From positions 1 to 20,881 of the forward strand of contig JBDHYG010000028.1 in assembly GCA_039811225.1 (NCBI GenBank): 20,881 nucleotides of DNA. Reading direction: 5' to 3'. The notes beneath the pieces were generated by a model. The model made no database searches, was not told the DNA's origin, and saw nothing but the letters and a program-made list of their open reading frames with translations. Below, one piece after another: positions 1 to 8,272 of this stretch. How positions within the stretch are numbered: position 1 is the first letter of the stretch; every line of letters starts with the position of its first letter. Position numbers and translations under genes: made by a program. Origin of the DNA: JAFDXJ01 sp039811225 (lineage in GTDB: Bacteria > Bacteroidota > Bacteroidia > Chitinophagales > Chitinophagaceae).

Positions 1-143
1 TGGCTCCATAACATAGAAAAGATGTTGATTCAATCAAACGGATTTGGAAAAATACAATAGCGCATAAAATCTATTTTATTTTTTAAACAGAATTATCAGC
101 GAAATAACTAAATTGTGTATCTTACAAAAAATCAAAACTGCCT

Positions 144-1718
144 ATGTCCGGAAAAAAAAGATCAGTTCGCAATCATTCATTGCGCCTGTTGCAAAATGCT
201 TTTCATGAGGCGCCGTTGGCTGTAGAAAAGAGGCCGGTTGTGTCCGCCACCCGCCGAAAATTTATCGGGGATATGGCCAAGACCACGGCTCTTATCAGCC
301 TGGCCGGCTTGTATGAGGCCTGTAACCCAAAAAATAAAAATACTCAACCGGTAATTGCCATCGTTGGTGGCGGTATTGCCGGATTGCATGCGGCCTATAT
401 CCTGAAACAGGCTGGTTATACTGCTACAATTTATGAGGCAGCACAACGGGTCGGTGGACGGATTTTTACGGTGCCGGATATGATGGGGCCCGGTTTATGG
501 ACTGAAATGGGCGGTGAATTTATTGATACCGATCATACAGACATGATCAACCTGGCCAATCAATTTCATTTACCTATGCTGGACAGGCAATCACCAGAAA
601 ATAAAAAACTGAAAGAATATGCGTATTACTTTCAAAAGAACCATTACCAGGAAGCAGATGTTTTAAAAGCCCTTCACCCATTTGTACCGCAACTGAAGAA
701 AGATATTGACAGCCTTTCCGATGAAATAACATTTGAAAAATTTTCACCCGATGATAAACGCCTTGATGAATTAAGTATAACGGATTATATGAACCAGCTT
801 GGTATTAAAGGCTGGTTATATGATTTTATCAATGCAGCTTTTACATCAGAATATGGTTCGGATGCGGCGGAACAATCTGCCATTAACATGCTTTCCATTT
901 TTGATCCCGGGGATGCTACGGCGTATCATTTATTTGGCACCAGTGATGAACGCTTTTCCATAATCGGCGGAAACAGTAAATTATGTGATGCATTGGGCAA
1001 TGCATTAAAAACCCAGGTTCAATATGATCATCGCCTCCTGGCTATTCAAAAAAATAATGCTGCACAATATGTACTTACGTTTGGTCAAACCGGTGGAAAA
1101 CAACAGGAAGTAAAAGCAGATTTCGTGTTATTGACTTTGCCCTTTACCTTATTGCGTGAAGTAGATATAAAGATGGAACTCCCTGCCTGGAAAAAGAATG
1201 CTATTCAACAACTGGGTTATGGAATGAATTCAAAATTATTTATCGGTGTGCAGAATCGTATCTGGCGGCAACAGGGCTATTCAGGTTATGCTTTTGGCGA
1301 TAATTTACTCATGAATGGTTATGACCATACAGAAATGCAAACTCAAAATGCAGGCCCGGGTGGTTATACTGTAAACCTCGGCGGAAAACAAAGCTTACAA
1401 ACCGGTAATACCTCGATGGATGTGTTACAAAAAATATATGTGGAGGCATTTGACCAGGTATTCCCGGGGGCTGCAGCTGCCTTCAATCAAAAATTTCAAA
1501 AATGGTTTTGGCCAGGTTATGCATTTTCAAAAGCCAGTTATACATCTTTCCGGCCCGGGCAATACACCACTATTTCAGGAGCCACTGTGAAACCGGTGGA
1601 TCGCCTGTTTTTTGCCGGTGAACATTGCAGTTATGCGTTCCAGGGTTTTATGAATGGAGGGGCACAAACCGGGCGGGAAGCGGCTTTGGCCATCATCGAA
1701 CAAATCAAAAAGAAATAA
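144..1718 (+). CDS. FAD-dependent amine oxidase (flavin monoamine oxidase family), probably exported
   Basis: A 524-residue flavoprotein of the amine oxidase family, which oxidises amines using FAD; the substrate cannot be told from sequence. The FAD dinucleotide-binding motif VGGGIAGLHAAYIL lies near residues 73-87, followed by YEAAQRVGGRI, the usual second flavin contact. The C-terminal FAD-closing motif (FFAGEHCSYAFQGFMNGG, about residues 489-506) is intact, so the enzyme looks complete. Residues 36-60 carry TRRKFIGD followed by a hydrophobic stretch, resembling a twin-arginine export signal, which would fit a cofactor-loaded enzyme crossing the membrane. About 35 residues precede the arginine pair, longer than most Tat signals, so a later start is possible, but no better one is evident. 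A weak promoter-like TATCTTAC lies at 118-125. The gene ends exactly where the convergent yihY-like gene ends. Confidence 0.88.
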   Translation: MSGKKRSVRNHSLRLLQNAFHEAPLAVEKRPVVSATRRKFIGDMAKTTALISLAGLYEACNPKNKNTQPVIAIVGGGIAGLHAAYILKQAGYTATIYEAAQRVGGRIFTVPDMMGPGLWTEMGGEFIDTDHTDMINLANQFHLPMLDRQSPENKKLKEYAYYFQKNHYQEADVLKALHPFVPQLKKDIDSLSDEITFEKFSPDDKRLDELSITDYMNQLGIKGWLYDFINAAFTSEYGSDAAEQSAINMLSIFDPGDATAYHLFGTSDERFSIIGGNSKLCDALGNALKTQVQYDHRLLAIQKNNAAQYVLTFGQTGGKQQEVKADFVLLTLPFTLLREVDIKMELPAWKKNAIQQLGYGMNSKLFIGVQNRIWRQQGYSGYAFGDNLLMNGYDHTEMQTQNAGPGGYTVNLGGKQSLQTGNTSMDVLQKIYVEAFDQVFPGAAAAFNQKFQKWFWPGYAFSKASYTSFRPGQYTTISGATVKPVDRLFFAGEHCSYAFQGFMNGGAQTGREAALAIIEQIKKK

Positions 1719-2684
1719 TTAGTCATCTGCCTGGTTTGCGGTTGCTGATTTTTCCTTTAGCATTTTTTCTTTCAGGTACATAATGCTGACATTTAATTCA
1801 AAACCCACCAGGAGAATCCATGAATTGATATTCACCAGCAATACAAGGATGAGGATGGTTCCTATAGAACCATACAACCGGTTATAGTTTGAAAAATCTT
1901 TTGCCCAAATGGAAAATAAAAAAGTGGTAAGAATCATCAGGAAGGTGGCTACTAAGGAACCGGGTGAAATGAGTTTCCATCGTTCTTTAAAGGAAGGCGC
2001 AAAGCGGTAAATAAATCCAATACTATATAAAAAGAGTAACACAATAATGATCCAACGGACAAACTGGATCAGGTTCTGCTGGTTGTGTTTTCGGATGCGC
2101 ATTTCTTTCAGCAGCCAGTCAAATAACTGCCCCTGGCCAATAGAAAGCAAAGTGGTCGCCAGTACGAGCATCATAAGAATCAGGATGAGTTTTAATGCAC
2201 GTAAACGTTTGTGAATGAAATTGGCCTTGTGCTTATACAACAGAGACCGGTCAAAAGCGCGGATAATACCCATGATGGCATTGGAAGCATAGAATAAAGT
2301 TAGCAATAAACCAAATGATAAGAGGCCTTTCTTGGGTTGGGTAAAATAATCATCCAGGAAATTGGTGATAGCCCGTTGTGTGGAAAGGTTAGGTGAAAGA
2401 TCATCAATAATTTTTAGTAATTCGGTATGGATATCATTGGAAATAGCCAGGTAGGGAACCAATGTAAACAGGAATAAAGTCGCTGCCGGAATCGCCATCA
2501 GGAAATTGAAGGAAATGGCGGCGGCCCGCACATTGAGGCCTTCCCGTTTAATTTGTTCTACAAAAAAATGAAAGACGGCATATACCGATAAACCTTCGAA
2601 CCCGGGCAGGATCAGCTTTTTGCTTTTCTCCCGGATAAAAGTAACCGGCCTGGAATCAACTATACGGCGTTCAAGATTTGTCAA
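1719..2684 (-). CDS. YihY/BrkB-family inner-membrane protein
   Basis: A 321-residue polytopic membrane protein of the YihY/virulence factor BrkB family (once mislabelled ribonuclease BN). Its molecular role is unsettled; transport has been proposed for some relatives. About six hydrophobic helices can be traced. Two family hallmarks are visible: an N-terminal AAAISFNFLMAIPA segment at about residues 54-67, and a C-terminal block beginning YGSIGTILILVLL and ending GFELN at about residues 271-298. The charged N- and C-termini are likely cytoplasmic. It starts 4 bases after the stop of mltG on the same strand, so the two are almost certainly cotranscribed. Its stop codon directly abuts that of the convergent amine oxidase gene, leaving no room for a separate terminator. 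Confidence 0.88.
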   Translation of the reverse strand: MTNLERRIVDSRPVTFIREKSKKLILPGFEGLSVYAVFHFFVEQIKREGLNVRAAAISFNFLMAIPAATLFLFTLVPYLAISNDIHTELLKIIDDLSPNLSTQRAITNFLDDYFTQPKKGLLSFGLLLTLFYASNAIMGIIRAFDRSLLYKHKANFIHKRLRALKLILILMMLVLATTLLSIGQGQLFDWLLKEMRIRKHNQQNLIQFVRWIIIVLLFLYSIGFIYRFAPSFKERWKLISPGSLVATFLMILTTFLFSIWAKDFSNYNRLYGSIGTILILVLLVNINSWILLVGFELNVSIMYLKEKMLKEKSATANQADD

Positions 2685-2688
2685 AATA

Positions 2689-3726
2689 TCAGGGATTTGA
2701 TGATTCTTTCTTTTTCATGGCTGCATCCAGCGCCTGCTGGTATTGTTGAGCAAAAAATAAATGTTCGGCATAGGTTTTACTGAAATGATGGGCTTCACTA
2801 AAATCACTTTTTGCGACAAAATAAAAATAATCTGTTTTTGGTGCTGCCAGTGTAGCATCAATCGTTTCCGGGGACGGCGTACACACCGGGCCGGGTGGGA
2901 GGCCTTTATTTTTATACGTATTAAAAGGTGATTCAATGGCCAGGTGTTTTAACAGGATTCGCTTCAAGCCAAAATCTTTGAGTGCAAATTTTATAGTTGG
3001 ATCAGCGCCCAGGGGCATATTGGCCTGCAACCGGTTGAGATAAACCGAAGCAATGGTATCTTTTTCCGCATTATTGCGCGTTTCTTCTTCCACGATGGAA
3101 GCCAGGATATATACTTCACCAGGTGTAAGGCCCAATGCAGTTGCTTTTTCTGTTCGGTTATTTTTTTGCCAAAACAAATCCCTTTCTTTTTTTAATTTGG
3201 ATAAGATTTGTGGCATGCTTGCATTCCAATAAAAAAAGTACGTATCCGGGATGATTAGTTCAAATAAGGTGGTGGTGTCCACGCCAAATTGCCGCAATGA
3301 ATCATTCTGTTGTAAGTATGCCATTGCCCGGGCAGAATCAAGATTGAAATTTTTTCCAATCAGTTTTGCCAGGTCACCGGCTACCCGCAATTTATTAATC
3401 ACCAGTTTGGATGGTTCCTGTTTATTCCCCCTGAATTTCCGGATGATGGAAAGCAGGTTTTCATCTTTCTCCAGTTTAAAACGTCCCGGCCTGACATGCG
3501 ACCAGGTATTCGTTACCGAAGCCAGGAAATGAAACACAGATGGGCTTTTCAGCAATTGTGCTTGCTCTATTTTTGCAGGGAGTGATTCTTTTATATGCTC
3601 ATTTGGCGTAACGATGACGTAAGCAGATTTTTCCGGAAATGCTGTTGCAGGTGTAAAAAGGATCCAGGCAGCTAATGCTGCAAGTATTACAAGTAAAACC
3701 AGGCTGATGCGAAATACTTTTTTCAT
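2689..3726 (-). CDS. mltG: Endolytic transglycosylase MltG (YceG-like)
   Basis: MltG is a membrane-anchored endolytic murein transglycosylase that cleaves nascent glycan strands and is thought to terminate peptidoglycan chain growth. The protein has 345 residues, normal for the family. A single N-terminal transmembrane helix spans roughly residues 5-25. The catalytic-domain signature ILASIVEEETRNNAEKD includes the expected active-site glutamate near residue 213, followed by YLNRLQANMPLGADPT. Near the C-terminus are GLPPGPVCTPSPETI and a YFYFVAKSDF...HHFSKTYAEH block, both typical of YceG proteins. The central LysM-like region precedes the catalytic part. It is the first gene of the pair mltG-yihY. 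The secG terminator lies about 100 bases upstream, so mltG should have its own promoter in 3727-3827, but I see no clear -7 motif there. Confidence 0.94.
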   Translation of the reverse strand: MKKVFRISLVLLVILAALAAWILFTPATAFPEKSAYVIVTPNEHIKESLPAKIEQAQLLKSPSVFHFLASVTNTWSHVRPGRFKLEKDENLLSIIRKFRGNKQEPSKLVINKLRVAGDLAKLIGKNFNLDSARAMAYLQQNDSLRQFGVDTTTLFELIIPDTYFFYWNASMPQILSKLKKERDLFWQKNNRTEKATALGLTPGEVYILASIVEEETRNNAEKDTIASVYLNRLQANMPLGADPTIKFALKDFGLKRILLKHLAIESPFNTYKNKGLPPGPVCTPSPETIDATLAAPKTDYFYFVAKSDFSEAHHFSKTYAEHLFFAQQYQQALDAAMKKKESSNP

Positions 3727-3827
3727 AGCTGTTGCCTCATATTAAAACTTCTAACTTTTTCTTTTTTCCATATTGCCTTGCCATTATAAAATTATTGAAA
3801 AGAAAAGCGCAGGCAATGAATTATTTT

Positions 3828-3859
3828 AAAAAAAAACCCTGTCCGGGTATTGACAGGGT
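3828..3859 (-). terminator. Intrinsic terminator of the miaB-secG unit
   Basis: A perfect 8-bp inverted repeat (ACCCTGTC at 3836-3843, GACAGGGT at 3852-3859) with an 8-base loop. Read on the minus strand the stem is followed by nine consecutive T residues (A run at 3828-3836 on the plus strand). It lies about 20 bases past the secG stop codon and before mltG, separating the two transcription units. Confidence 0.9.
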
Positions 3860-3878
3860 ACTTTATCAAACAAATTCT

Positions 3879-4229
3879 TTATTTGGCACTATCCGGTGCC
3901 GTAGGAAATGTGGTAGTGTTTTGTGGTTGATTGGTTGCCGGTGCGGTAGAGCTGCCGGTATTAATTCCTTTGATTACATCAGCGCCGGGGTGCTGATCAC
4001 CACTTGTCAAAAACAAAGGAGAAGTAATTGCTAAGACAGCAATGATGATAGCAAAAAGCCAGGTGCCTTTTACCAACACATCATTGGTTTGTTTAACACC
4101 CATAAACTGATTACTCATACCACCAAAAGCGCCACCTGCCAGGCCACCCCCTTTCGGATTTTGAATAAGAATAATCGCACACAGTAAAACACTTGCCAGG
4201 GCCACCAGGATTAAGAATAAAATAACCAT
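3879..4229 (-). CDS. secG: Preprotein translocase subunit SecG
   Basis: SecG is the small auxiliary subunit of the SecYEG protein-export channel in the inner membrane. The 116-residue protein shows the expected two hydrophobic helices (about residues 2-22 and 55-75) linked by the conserved glycine-rich loop QNPKGGGLAGGAFGG (residues 23-37). The tail after residue 80 is rich in Thr, Pro, Ala and Gln and looks disordered, a common extension in Bacteroidota SecG. It starts one base after the preceding gene's stop and is the last gene before a strong terminator, so it is cotranscribed with lptE and the genes upstream. In several relatives I would expect groES-groEL nearby; here mltG follows instead. 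Confidence 0.93.
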   Translation of the reverse strand: MVILFLILVALASVLLCAIILIQNPKGGGLAGGAFGGMSNQFMGVKQTNDVLVKGTWLFAIIIAVLAITSPLFLTSGDQHPGADVIKGINTGSSTAPATNQPQNTTTFPTAPDSAK

Positions 4230-4230
4230 A

Positions 4231-4995
4231 CTATTTTAGGTTTAAATTTTCGATTTTGGCCGCAAAGTACGTTGATTTTGATGGATCCATCAAACTTAAT
4301 TTTTCATAAATTGCTTTTGCCTCGCCCGGCTTACCTTGTTTTAACAAAACTTCCGCCATAGCTTCCGTAACCACTTCTTCTTTGGCTTCCAGGGAAGAGG
4401 CAGCAAATCCTGCTACCTGCGCAGTAGATTCTTCCCCCGTACCCAGGTCAACCGGGTGTGGATGGATGCGCTTCATTTCTTTAAGCCAGTCGGTAAATCG
4501 CCGCACTTTCATATCCATGGCATTCTGCGAACTACTTTGTTCTTCCAGGCGGATACCCTGTGAGGCGAAATAATCAATCCGGTGATAAGCTACCGGGGTG
4601 ACTTCTACCGGGGTATCTTCAGCAGGTGTTTCCTGGAGTGCTTTTGCTTGTTGCTCTAAGAGTTGAGACATTTTATCCGGGATAAGTTCACCTGTACTGG
4701 CTTGTTGCGCATCGGCTGTTCTATTCGGCGTATCACCGGTTATATGTTCTGTTTTTTCTTCAAGGAGAAAATGCAGCCAGGGTAAATTGGAAAAATAAAT
4801 GGCATGCTGCTTAATAGCCCGTGTTAAGCTCACCGGTTCTTCTTTTTTTATTGTCTGCAAATACAATAAATGCAACAGGGAGGAAGCCGGGTATTTTTTC
4901 AGCATTTCCTCCATAGGTTCTTTACCTTCCGGGGATATGCCCGTTGCCCTGATGGCCTGGTTTAGCTCGTTTTCAATAATATGATGTGCCAGCAT
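4231..4995 (-). CDS. Conserved hypothetical acidic protein, TPR-like C-terminal end
   Basis: No enzymatic family is recognised. I choose the ATG at 4995 (protein beginning MLAHHIIENELNQ, 254 residues) because an upstream ATG at 5049 would overlap lptE by 44 bases, while 4995 sits 10 bases after the lptE stop. The N-terminal third is helical, with PASSLLHLLYLQ and PWLHFLLEE segments. The middle, about residues 75-200, is rich in Glu, Thr, Ala and Gln and looks disordered. The last 45 residues (VLLKQGKPGEAKAIYEKLSLMDPSKS and flanks) resemble one tetratricopeptide repeat hairpin, the usual protein-protein interaction unit. There is no signal peptide, so it is probably cytoplasmic. Its fixed place between lptE and secG suggests an envelope or secretion-related scaffold role; this is inference only. 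Confidence 0.8.
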   Translation of the reverse strand: MLAHHIIENELNQAIRATGISPEGKEPMEEMLKKYPASSLLHLLYLQTIKKEEPVSLTRAIKQHAIYFSNLPWLHFLLEEKTEHITGDTPNRTADAQQASTGELIPDKMSQLLEQQAKALQETPAEDTPVEVTPVAYHRIDYFASQGIRLEEQSSSQNAMDMKVRRFTDWLKEMKRIHPHPVDLGTGEESTAQVAGFAASSLEAKEEVVTEAMAEVLLKQGKPGEAKAIYEKLSLMDPSKSTYFAAKIENLNLK

Positions 4996-5005
4996 ATTTT
5001 GTGTT

Positions 5006-5551
5006 TTACCAATTTGAAAATAACCGGTTAAAAATTTCGTCGGTAACATTTTTGACGATATCGCCCATTAATTGCGGTTCCGCCTGTTGCAATGTAAGGC
5101 TTGCGGAGAAATCAAAATCCCGGCTTATATCAAATTGTTGGGTTTTATTATCCACTGTATTCAAGAGATCAATATGGACACCTACTGTCAGGCGGTTGGT
5201 AGAAGCTTGTTGCCCGCTGATACCGGAAGTGCTCACAAAATAATTGCTCACATAACCACTGATCTGGTAGTCGGCATTATCACTGTTGGTGAGAGTGAGT
5301 CTTGTTTGCCCGGTAATTTTTTGTTGCAGAGCATCGGTGAGTTTGGAACTCAGTTGTGGGCTTTTATAAGAAGCCCGGTTATCCAGGTAAGCCAGTTTTA
5401 CCGTTTTTATTTCCGGCGGGATTGAAACATCTTTAAAAGTATAAATATGACAGGAAGAAAATGTCAACAGCAGAAAACCACCCAGCCACCGGGAAAACGG
5501 GCGGGAAAAAATTTGCTGGAAAAAGATAGAACGACTATTCATTGATGTCAT
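5006..5551 (-). CDS. lptE: LptE-family outer-membrane lipoprotein (LPS assembly)
   Basis: LptE-family lipoproteins partner the LptD outer-membrane barrel and assist lipopolysaccharide insertion. The 181-residue protein has an N-terminal hydrophobic stretch (GGFLLLTFSSC) ending in a lipobox-like cysteine at residue 34, fitting lipidation and sorting to the outer membrane. After it come HIYTFKDVSIPPEIKTVKL and a Thr/Ser-rich fold with an internal GISGQQASTNRLTVGVHIDL block, as in Bacteroidota LptE. Two start codons are possible, ATG at 5551 and ATG at 5542 (three codons later). Both overlap the sigma-54 activator's stop at 5535-5537, so the genes are translationally coupled. The family is divergent from proteobacterial LptE, so the name rests on Bacteroidota-type sequence and context. 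Confidence 0.83.
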   Translation of the reverse strand: MTSMNSRSIFFQQIFSRPFSRWLGGFLLLTFSSCHIYTFKDVSIPPEIKTVKLAYLDNRASYKSPQLSSKLTDALQQKITGQTRLTLTNSDNADYQISGYVSNYFVSTSGISGQQASTNRLTVGVHIDLLNTVDNKTQQFDISRDFDFSASLTLQQAEPQLMGDIVKNVTDEIFNRLFSNW

Positions 5552-6767
5552 ATTCTTTTAATTTTCTATACAGGGTTCGCTCACTGATACCCAGGTCCAG
5601 GGAAGCGTCTTTACGTTTTCCACGGTGCTTGATCAATGCCTTTTCAATCAGTTCTTTTTCCTTGTCCATTATGTTGAGAGATTCTTCGACTACCTGGTGT
5701 TCATCTATTTTTTTATCTTGTTGTAAGATCACGGGTTGTTGGTTCTCCACCAGGATTTCCGGGTTATGATCCATAGGCAGGCGGTTATATTCCGGGAAAA
5801 GGGTATCTTGTAAATGCGCTGTATTGCCCGCTAATGAAGGGTTTTGTAAGATCTCAAGAAACATTTTTTTCAATTCGGTTACATCTTTTTTCATATCGAA
5901 AAAAAGCTTGTATAAAATTTCCCGTTCATTGTTGAATTCACCTGAAGGTGCTGCGGCAGAAGCGAGGACCGGCAAACGGTTCTCCTGTTTTTCCGGCAGG
6001 AATTTTCTTAATTCAGCAGCTGTTACAACAGGTGATTTGCTGAGTACGGAAATTTGTTCAGCAATATTTTTAAGTTCCCGCACATTGCCGGGCCAGGGAT
6101 AAGTCATTAAAACTTTTTTTGCTTCTTCATCCAATTGAATAGGCATGGTTTTATAGCGTTCGGAAATATCCACGACAAATTTCCGGAAGAGTAAAGGGAT
6201 ATCTTCTTTCCTGTCCCGCAAGGCCGGCACCCGGATAGGCACTGTACTCAGGCGGTAATACAGGTCTTCGCGGAATTTCCCTTTTTGCGTTAATTCATAT
6301 AAATCCCGATTAGTAGCAGCTATGATCCGCACATCGGTTTTATGTACTTTAGAAGAGCCCACCCGGAAAAATTCACCTGTTTCCAACACGCGCAATAAAC
6401 GAGCTTGTGTACCGAGGGGCATTTCCCCAATTTCATCGAGGAAAATAGTACCGCCGTTTACCGTTTCGAAATAACCTTTCCGGCTATCTACGGCACCGGT
6501 GAAGGAACCTTTTTCATGGCCAAATAATTCTGAATCAATCGTCCCTTCCGGAATGGCGCCACAGTTTACGGCAATGAAAGGTTCATGCTTGCGTGCCGAT
6601 AAGGAATGAATAATGAGTGAAAACGCTTCTTTCCCCACACCACTTTCACCGGCTATCAAAACAGAAAGATCTGTTACTGCCACCTGGATAGCCACATTCA
6701 GGGCATGATTCAAGGCAGGAGAATTCCCGATAATCTCAAACCTGTTTTTGATACTTTGTATATCCAT
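5535..6767 (-). CDS. Sigma-54-dependent activator (AAA+ and Fis-type HTH), no receiver domain
   Basis: A bacterial enhancer-binding protein that uses ATP to remodel RNA polymerase carrying sigma-54. Its 410 residues start almost directly with the AAA+ domain: Walker A GESGVGKE at about 40-47, the sigma-54 contact loop as GSFTGA (rather than GAFTGA) at 87-92, Walker B GGTIFLDEIGEM at 105-116, then the sensor and arginine-finger region (DVRIIAATNRDL, FREDLYYRLS). A linker of roughly 110 residues separates this from a C-terminal Fis-type helix-turn-helix (ASLDLGISERTLYRKLKEY, about 387-405). No receiver, GAF or PAS domain precedes the AAA+ module, so activity may be controlled by expression, by partners or by the long linker. 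It begins 15 bases after miaB and overlaps lptE. The regulon is unknown. Confidence 0.93.
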   Translation of the reverse strand: MDIQSIKNRFEIIGNSPALNHALNVAIQVAVTDLSVLIAGESGVGKEAFSLIIHSLSARKHEPFIAVNCGAIPEGTIDSELFGHEKGSFTGAVDSRKGYFETVNGGTIFLDEIGEMPLGTQARLLRVLETGEFFRVGSSKVHKTDVRIIAATNRDLYELTQKGKFREDLYYRLSTVPIRVPALRDRKEDIPLLFRKFVVDISERYKTMPIQLDEEAKKVLMTYPWPGNVRELKNIAEQISVLSKSPVVTAAELRKFLPEKQENRLPVLASAAAPSGEFNNEREILYKLFFDMKKDVTELKKMFLEILQNPSLAGNTAHLQDTLFPEYNRLPMDHNPEILVENQQPVILQQDKKIDEHQVVEESLNIMDKEKELIEKALIKHRGKRKDASLDLGISERTLYRKLKEYDINE

Positions 6768-6782
6768 AAATAAGTTTACGAC

Positions 6783-8222
6783 TTAATTGGAACCATGATG
6801 ATACACACCTATTAATGTGGCTTTGGTGCAATCGGTTACCATTACTTGTGCATAATCTCCTTTGGCAAGGCCCACATTTTCTTTTGGAAAAACAATCACT
6901 TTATTTTGCGTGTTCCTGCCCATCCAGTAATCACTGCTTTTTTTACTGTCACCTTCTATTAATACTTCGAAGGTCTTGCCGATATCTTTTTTATTACTTT
7001 CTAAGGATAATTTGTTTTGCAATTCCACAATTTCAACGAGCCTTTCTTTTTTAGTTTCTTCCGGCACATCATCTTTATATCTTTTCGCCGCCAATGTCCC
7101 GGGCCGTTCACTATAGAAAAACATATAACTCATATCATACCGGCTATAGGCCATTATATCTAAGGTGTCCTCATGGTCTGTATTCGTTTCTGTGCAAAAG
7201 CCGGCAATGATATCGGAACTGATCCCGCAATCAGGAATAACCTTTCTGATTTCATCCACTTTTGCTTTATACCATTCACGTGTATAAGTACGGTTCATTA
7301 ATTGTAGTATTCGATTACTTCCACTTTGTACCGGTAAATGGATATACCGGCAAATGTTTTTATGAGCTGCCATAGCTGCCAACACATCGCTGGTAATATC
7401 TTTTGGGTGGGAAGTACTAAAACGTACGCGCAATAAGGGACTGATGGAGGCCACCATTTCCAGTAAATGGGCAAACGTGATAGGCTTTTCGTCTTCGGTA
7501 CCGGTATAATAATAACTGTCCACATTCTGGCCCAGTAAAGTAACTTCTTTATAACCTTGCTGAAATAAATCCCGGGCTTCTGCGAGGATAGATGTAGCCG
7601 CCCGGCTTCTTTCCCGGCCTCTTGTAAAAGGCACTACACAAAAACTACACATATTGTTGCAACCCCGCATGATGGAGATAAAGGCTGTTACACCGTTGCT
7701 GTTCAGGCGAACGGGGGAAATATCGGCATAGGTTTCTTCGCGGCTCAATAATACATTGACGGAACGCTGACCTGAATCGGCTTCCGCAATCAATGCCGGC
7801 AGGCTACGATAAGCATCCGGCCCGGCAACAATATCTACCAGCTTTTCCTCTTCGAGGAGTTTAGCTTTCAGGCGTTCTGCCATGCAGCCGAGGACGCCGA
7901 TCAACATACCTTTGTTATTTTCCTTTACTTTTCTGAACTCAGTCAGCCTTTTGCGAATGGTCTGTTCTGCTTTTTCGCGGATAGAACAGGTATTGATAAA
8001 TACCAGGTCTGCCTGTGAATAATCCGAAGTCGCATGAAAGCCATTGGTTTGCAGGATGGACGCAACAATTTCACTATCACTGAAATTCATTTGACAGCCA
8101 TAACTTTCGATAAAGAATTTTTTAATCCCCGGGGTATTATTCTCAAGAACAGGTTGCCAGGCTTCGCCCTGGCGCATCTCGTCATGCAATTTTATTTCTT
8201 CAAATGAAACCATTCGCAACAT
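6783..8222 (-). CDS. miaB: tRNA-2-methylthio-N6-dimethylallyladenosine synthase MiaB
   Basis: MiaB is a radical-SAM methylthiotransferase that adds a 2-methylthio group to i6A at position 37 of tRNAs reading UNN codons. All parts are visible in 479 residues: an N-terminal UPF0004 domain with three cluster-binding cysteines (about 43 in ESYGCQMNFSDS, 79, and 113 in GVLGCMAER); the radical-SAM motif RGCNNMCSFCVVPFTRGRE with Cys188, Cys192 and Cys195; and a C-terminal TRAM domain (FEVLIEGDSKK...MGRNTQNKVIVF...). The first ATG is at 8222; a second at 8213 is also plausible because the predicted -7 promoter element lies only 12 bases upstream of 8222. It is the first gene of the run leading to secG. 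A stretch of about 35 residues precedes the UPF0004 domain, common in Bacteroidota MiaB. Confidence 0.96.
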   Translation of the reverse strand: MLRMVSFEEIKLHDEMRQGEAWQPVLENNTPGIKKFFIESYGCQMNFSDSEIVASILQTNGFHATSDYSQADLVFINTCSIREKAEQTIRKRLTEFRKVKENNKGMLIGVLGCMAERLKAKLLEEEKLVDIVAGPDAYRSLPALIAEADSGQRSVNVLLSREETYADISPVRLNSNGVTAFISIMRGCNNMCSFCVVPFTRGRERSRAATSILAEARDLFQQGYKEVTLLGQNVDSYYYTGTEDEKPITFAHLLEMVASISPLLRVRFSTSHPKDITSDVLAAMAAHKNICRYIHLPVQSGSNRILQLMNRTYTREWYKAKVDEIRKVIPDCGISSDIIAGFCTETNTDHEDTLDIMAYSRYDMSYMFFYSERPGTLAAKRYKDDVPEETKKERLVEIVELQNKLSLESNKKDIGKTFEVLIEGDSKKSSDYWMGRNTQNKVIVFPKENVGLAKGDYAQVMVTDCTKATLIGVYHHGSN

Positions 8223-8233
8223 TATTTAGGTTG

Positions 8234-8241
8234 CAAAAGTA
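8234..8241 (-). promoter_or_regulatory. Bacteroidota-type -7 promoter element for miaB
   Basis: On the minus strand this reads TACTTTTG, an exact match to TAnnTTTG. A TTG triplet at 8265-8263 gives a plausible -33 element about 21 bases upstream. Transcription would begin near 8227, leaving a 5- to 14-base leader before miaB. Three phased GACAA repeats lie just upstream (8249-8272). Confidence 0.6.
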
Positions 8242-8248
8242 ATATAAA

Positions 8249-8272
8249 TTGTCTTGAATTGTCAATTTGTCA
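8249..8272 (-). repeat. Three helically phased GACAA direct repeats upstream of the miaB promoter
   Basis: On the minus strand the pentamer GACAA occurs three times (plus-strand TTGTC at 8249-8253, 8259-8263 and 8268-8272), with spacings of 10 and 9 bases, close to one DNA turn. Two copies continue as GACAATT. They lie just upstream of the predicted miaB promoter and run into the end of panC. A binding site for a regulator is possible; AT-rich chance repetition is the alternative. Confidence 0.35.

Noticed and set aside
4996..5049. Earlier ATG for the acidic hypothetical protein
   Set aside because: It would overlap lptE by 44 bases; the ATG at 4995 follows the lptE stop by 10 bases and fits operon spacing.
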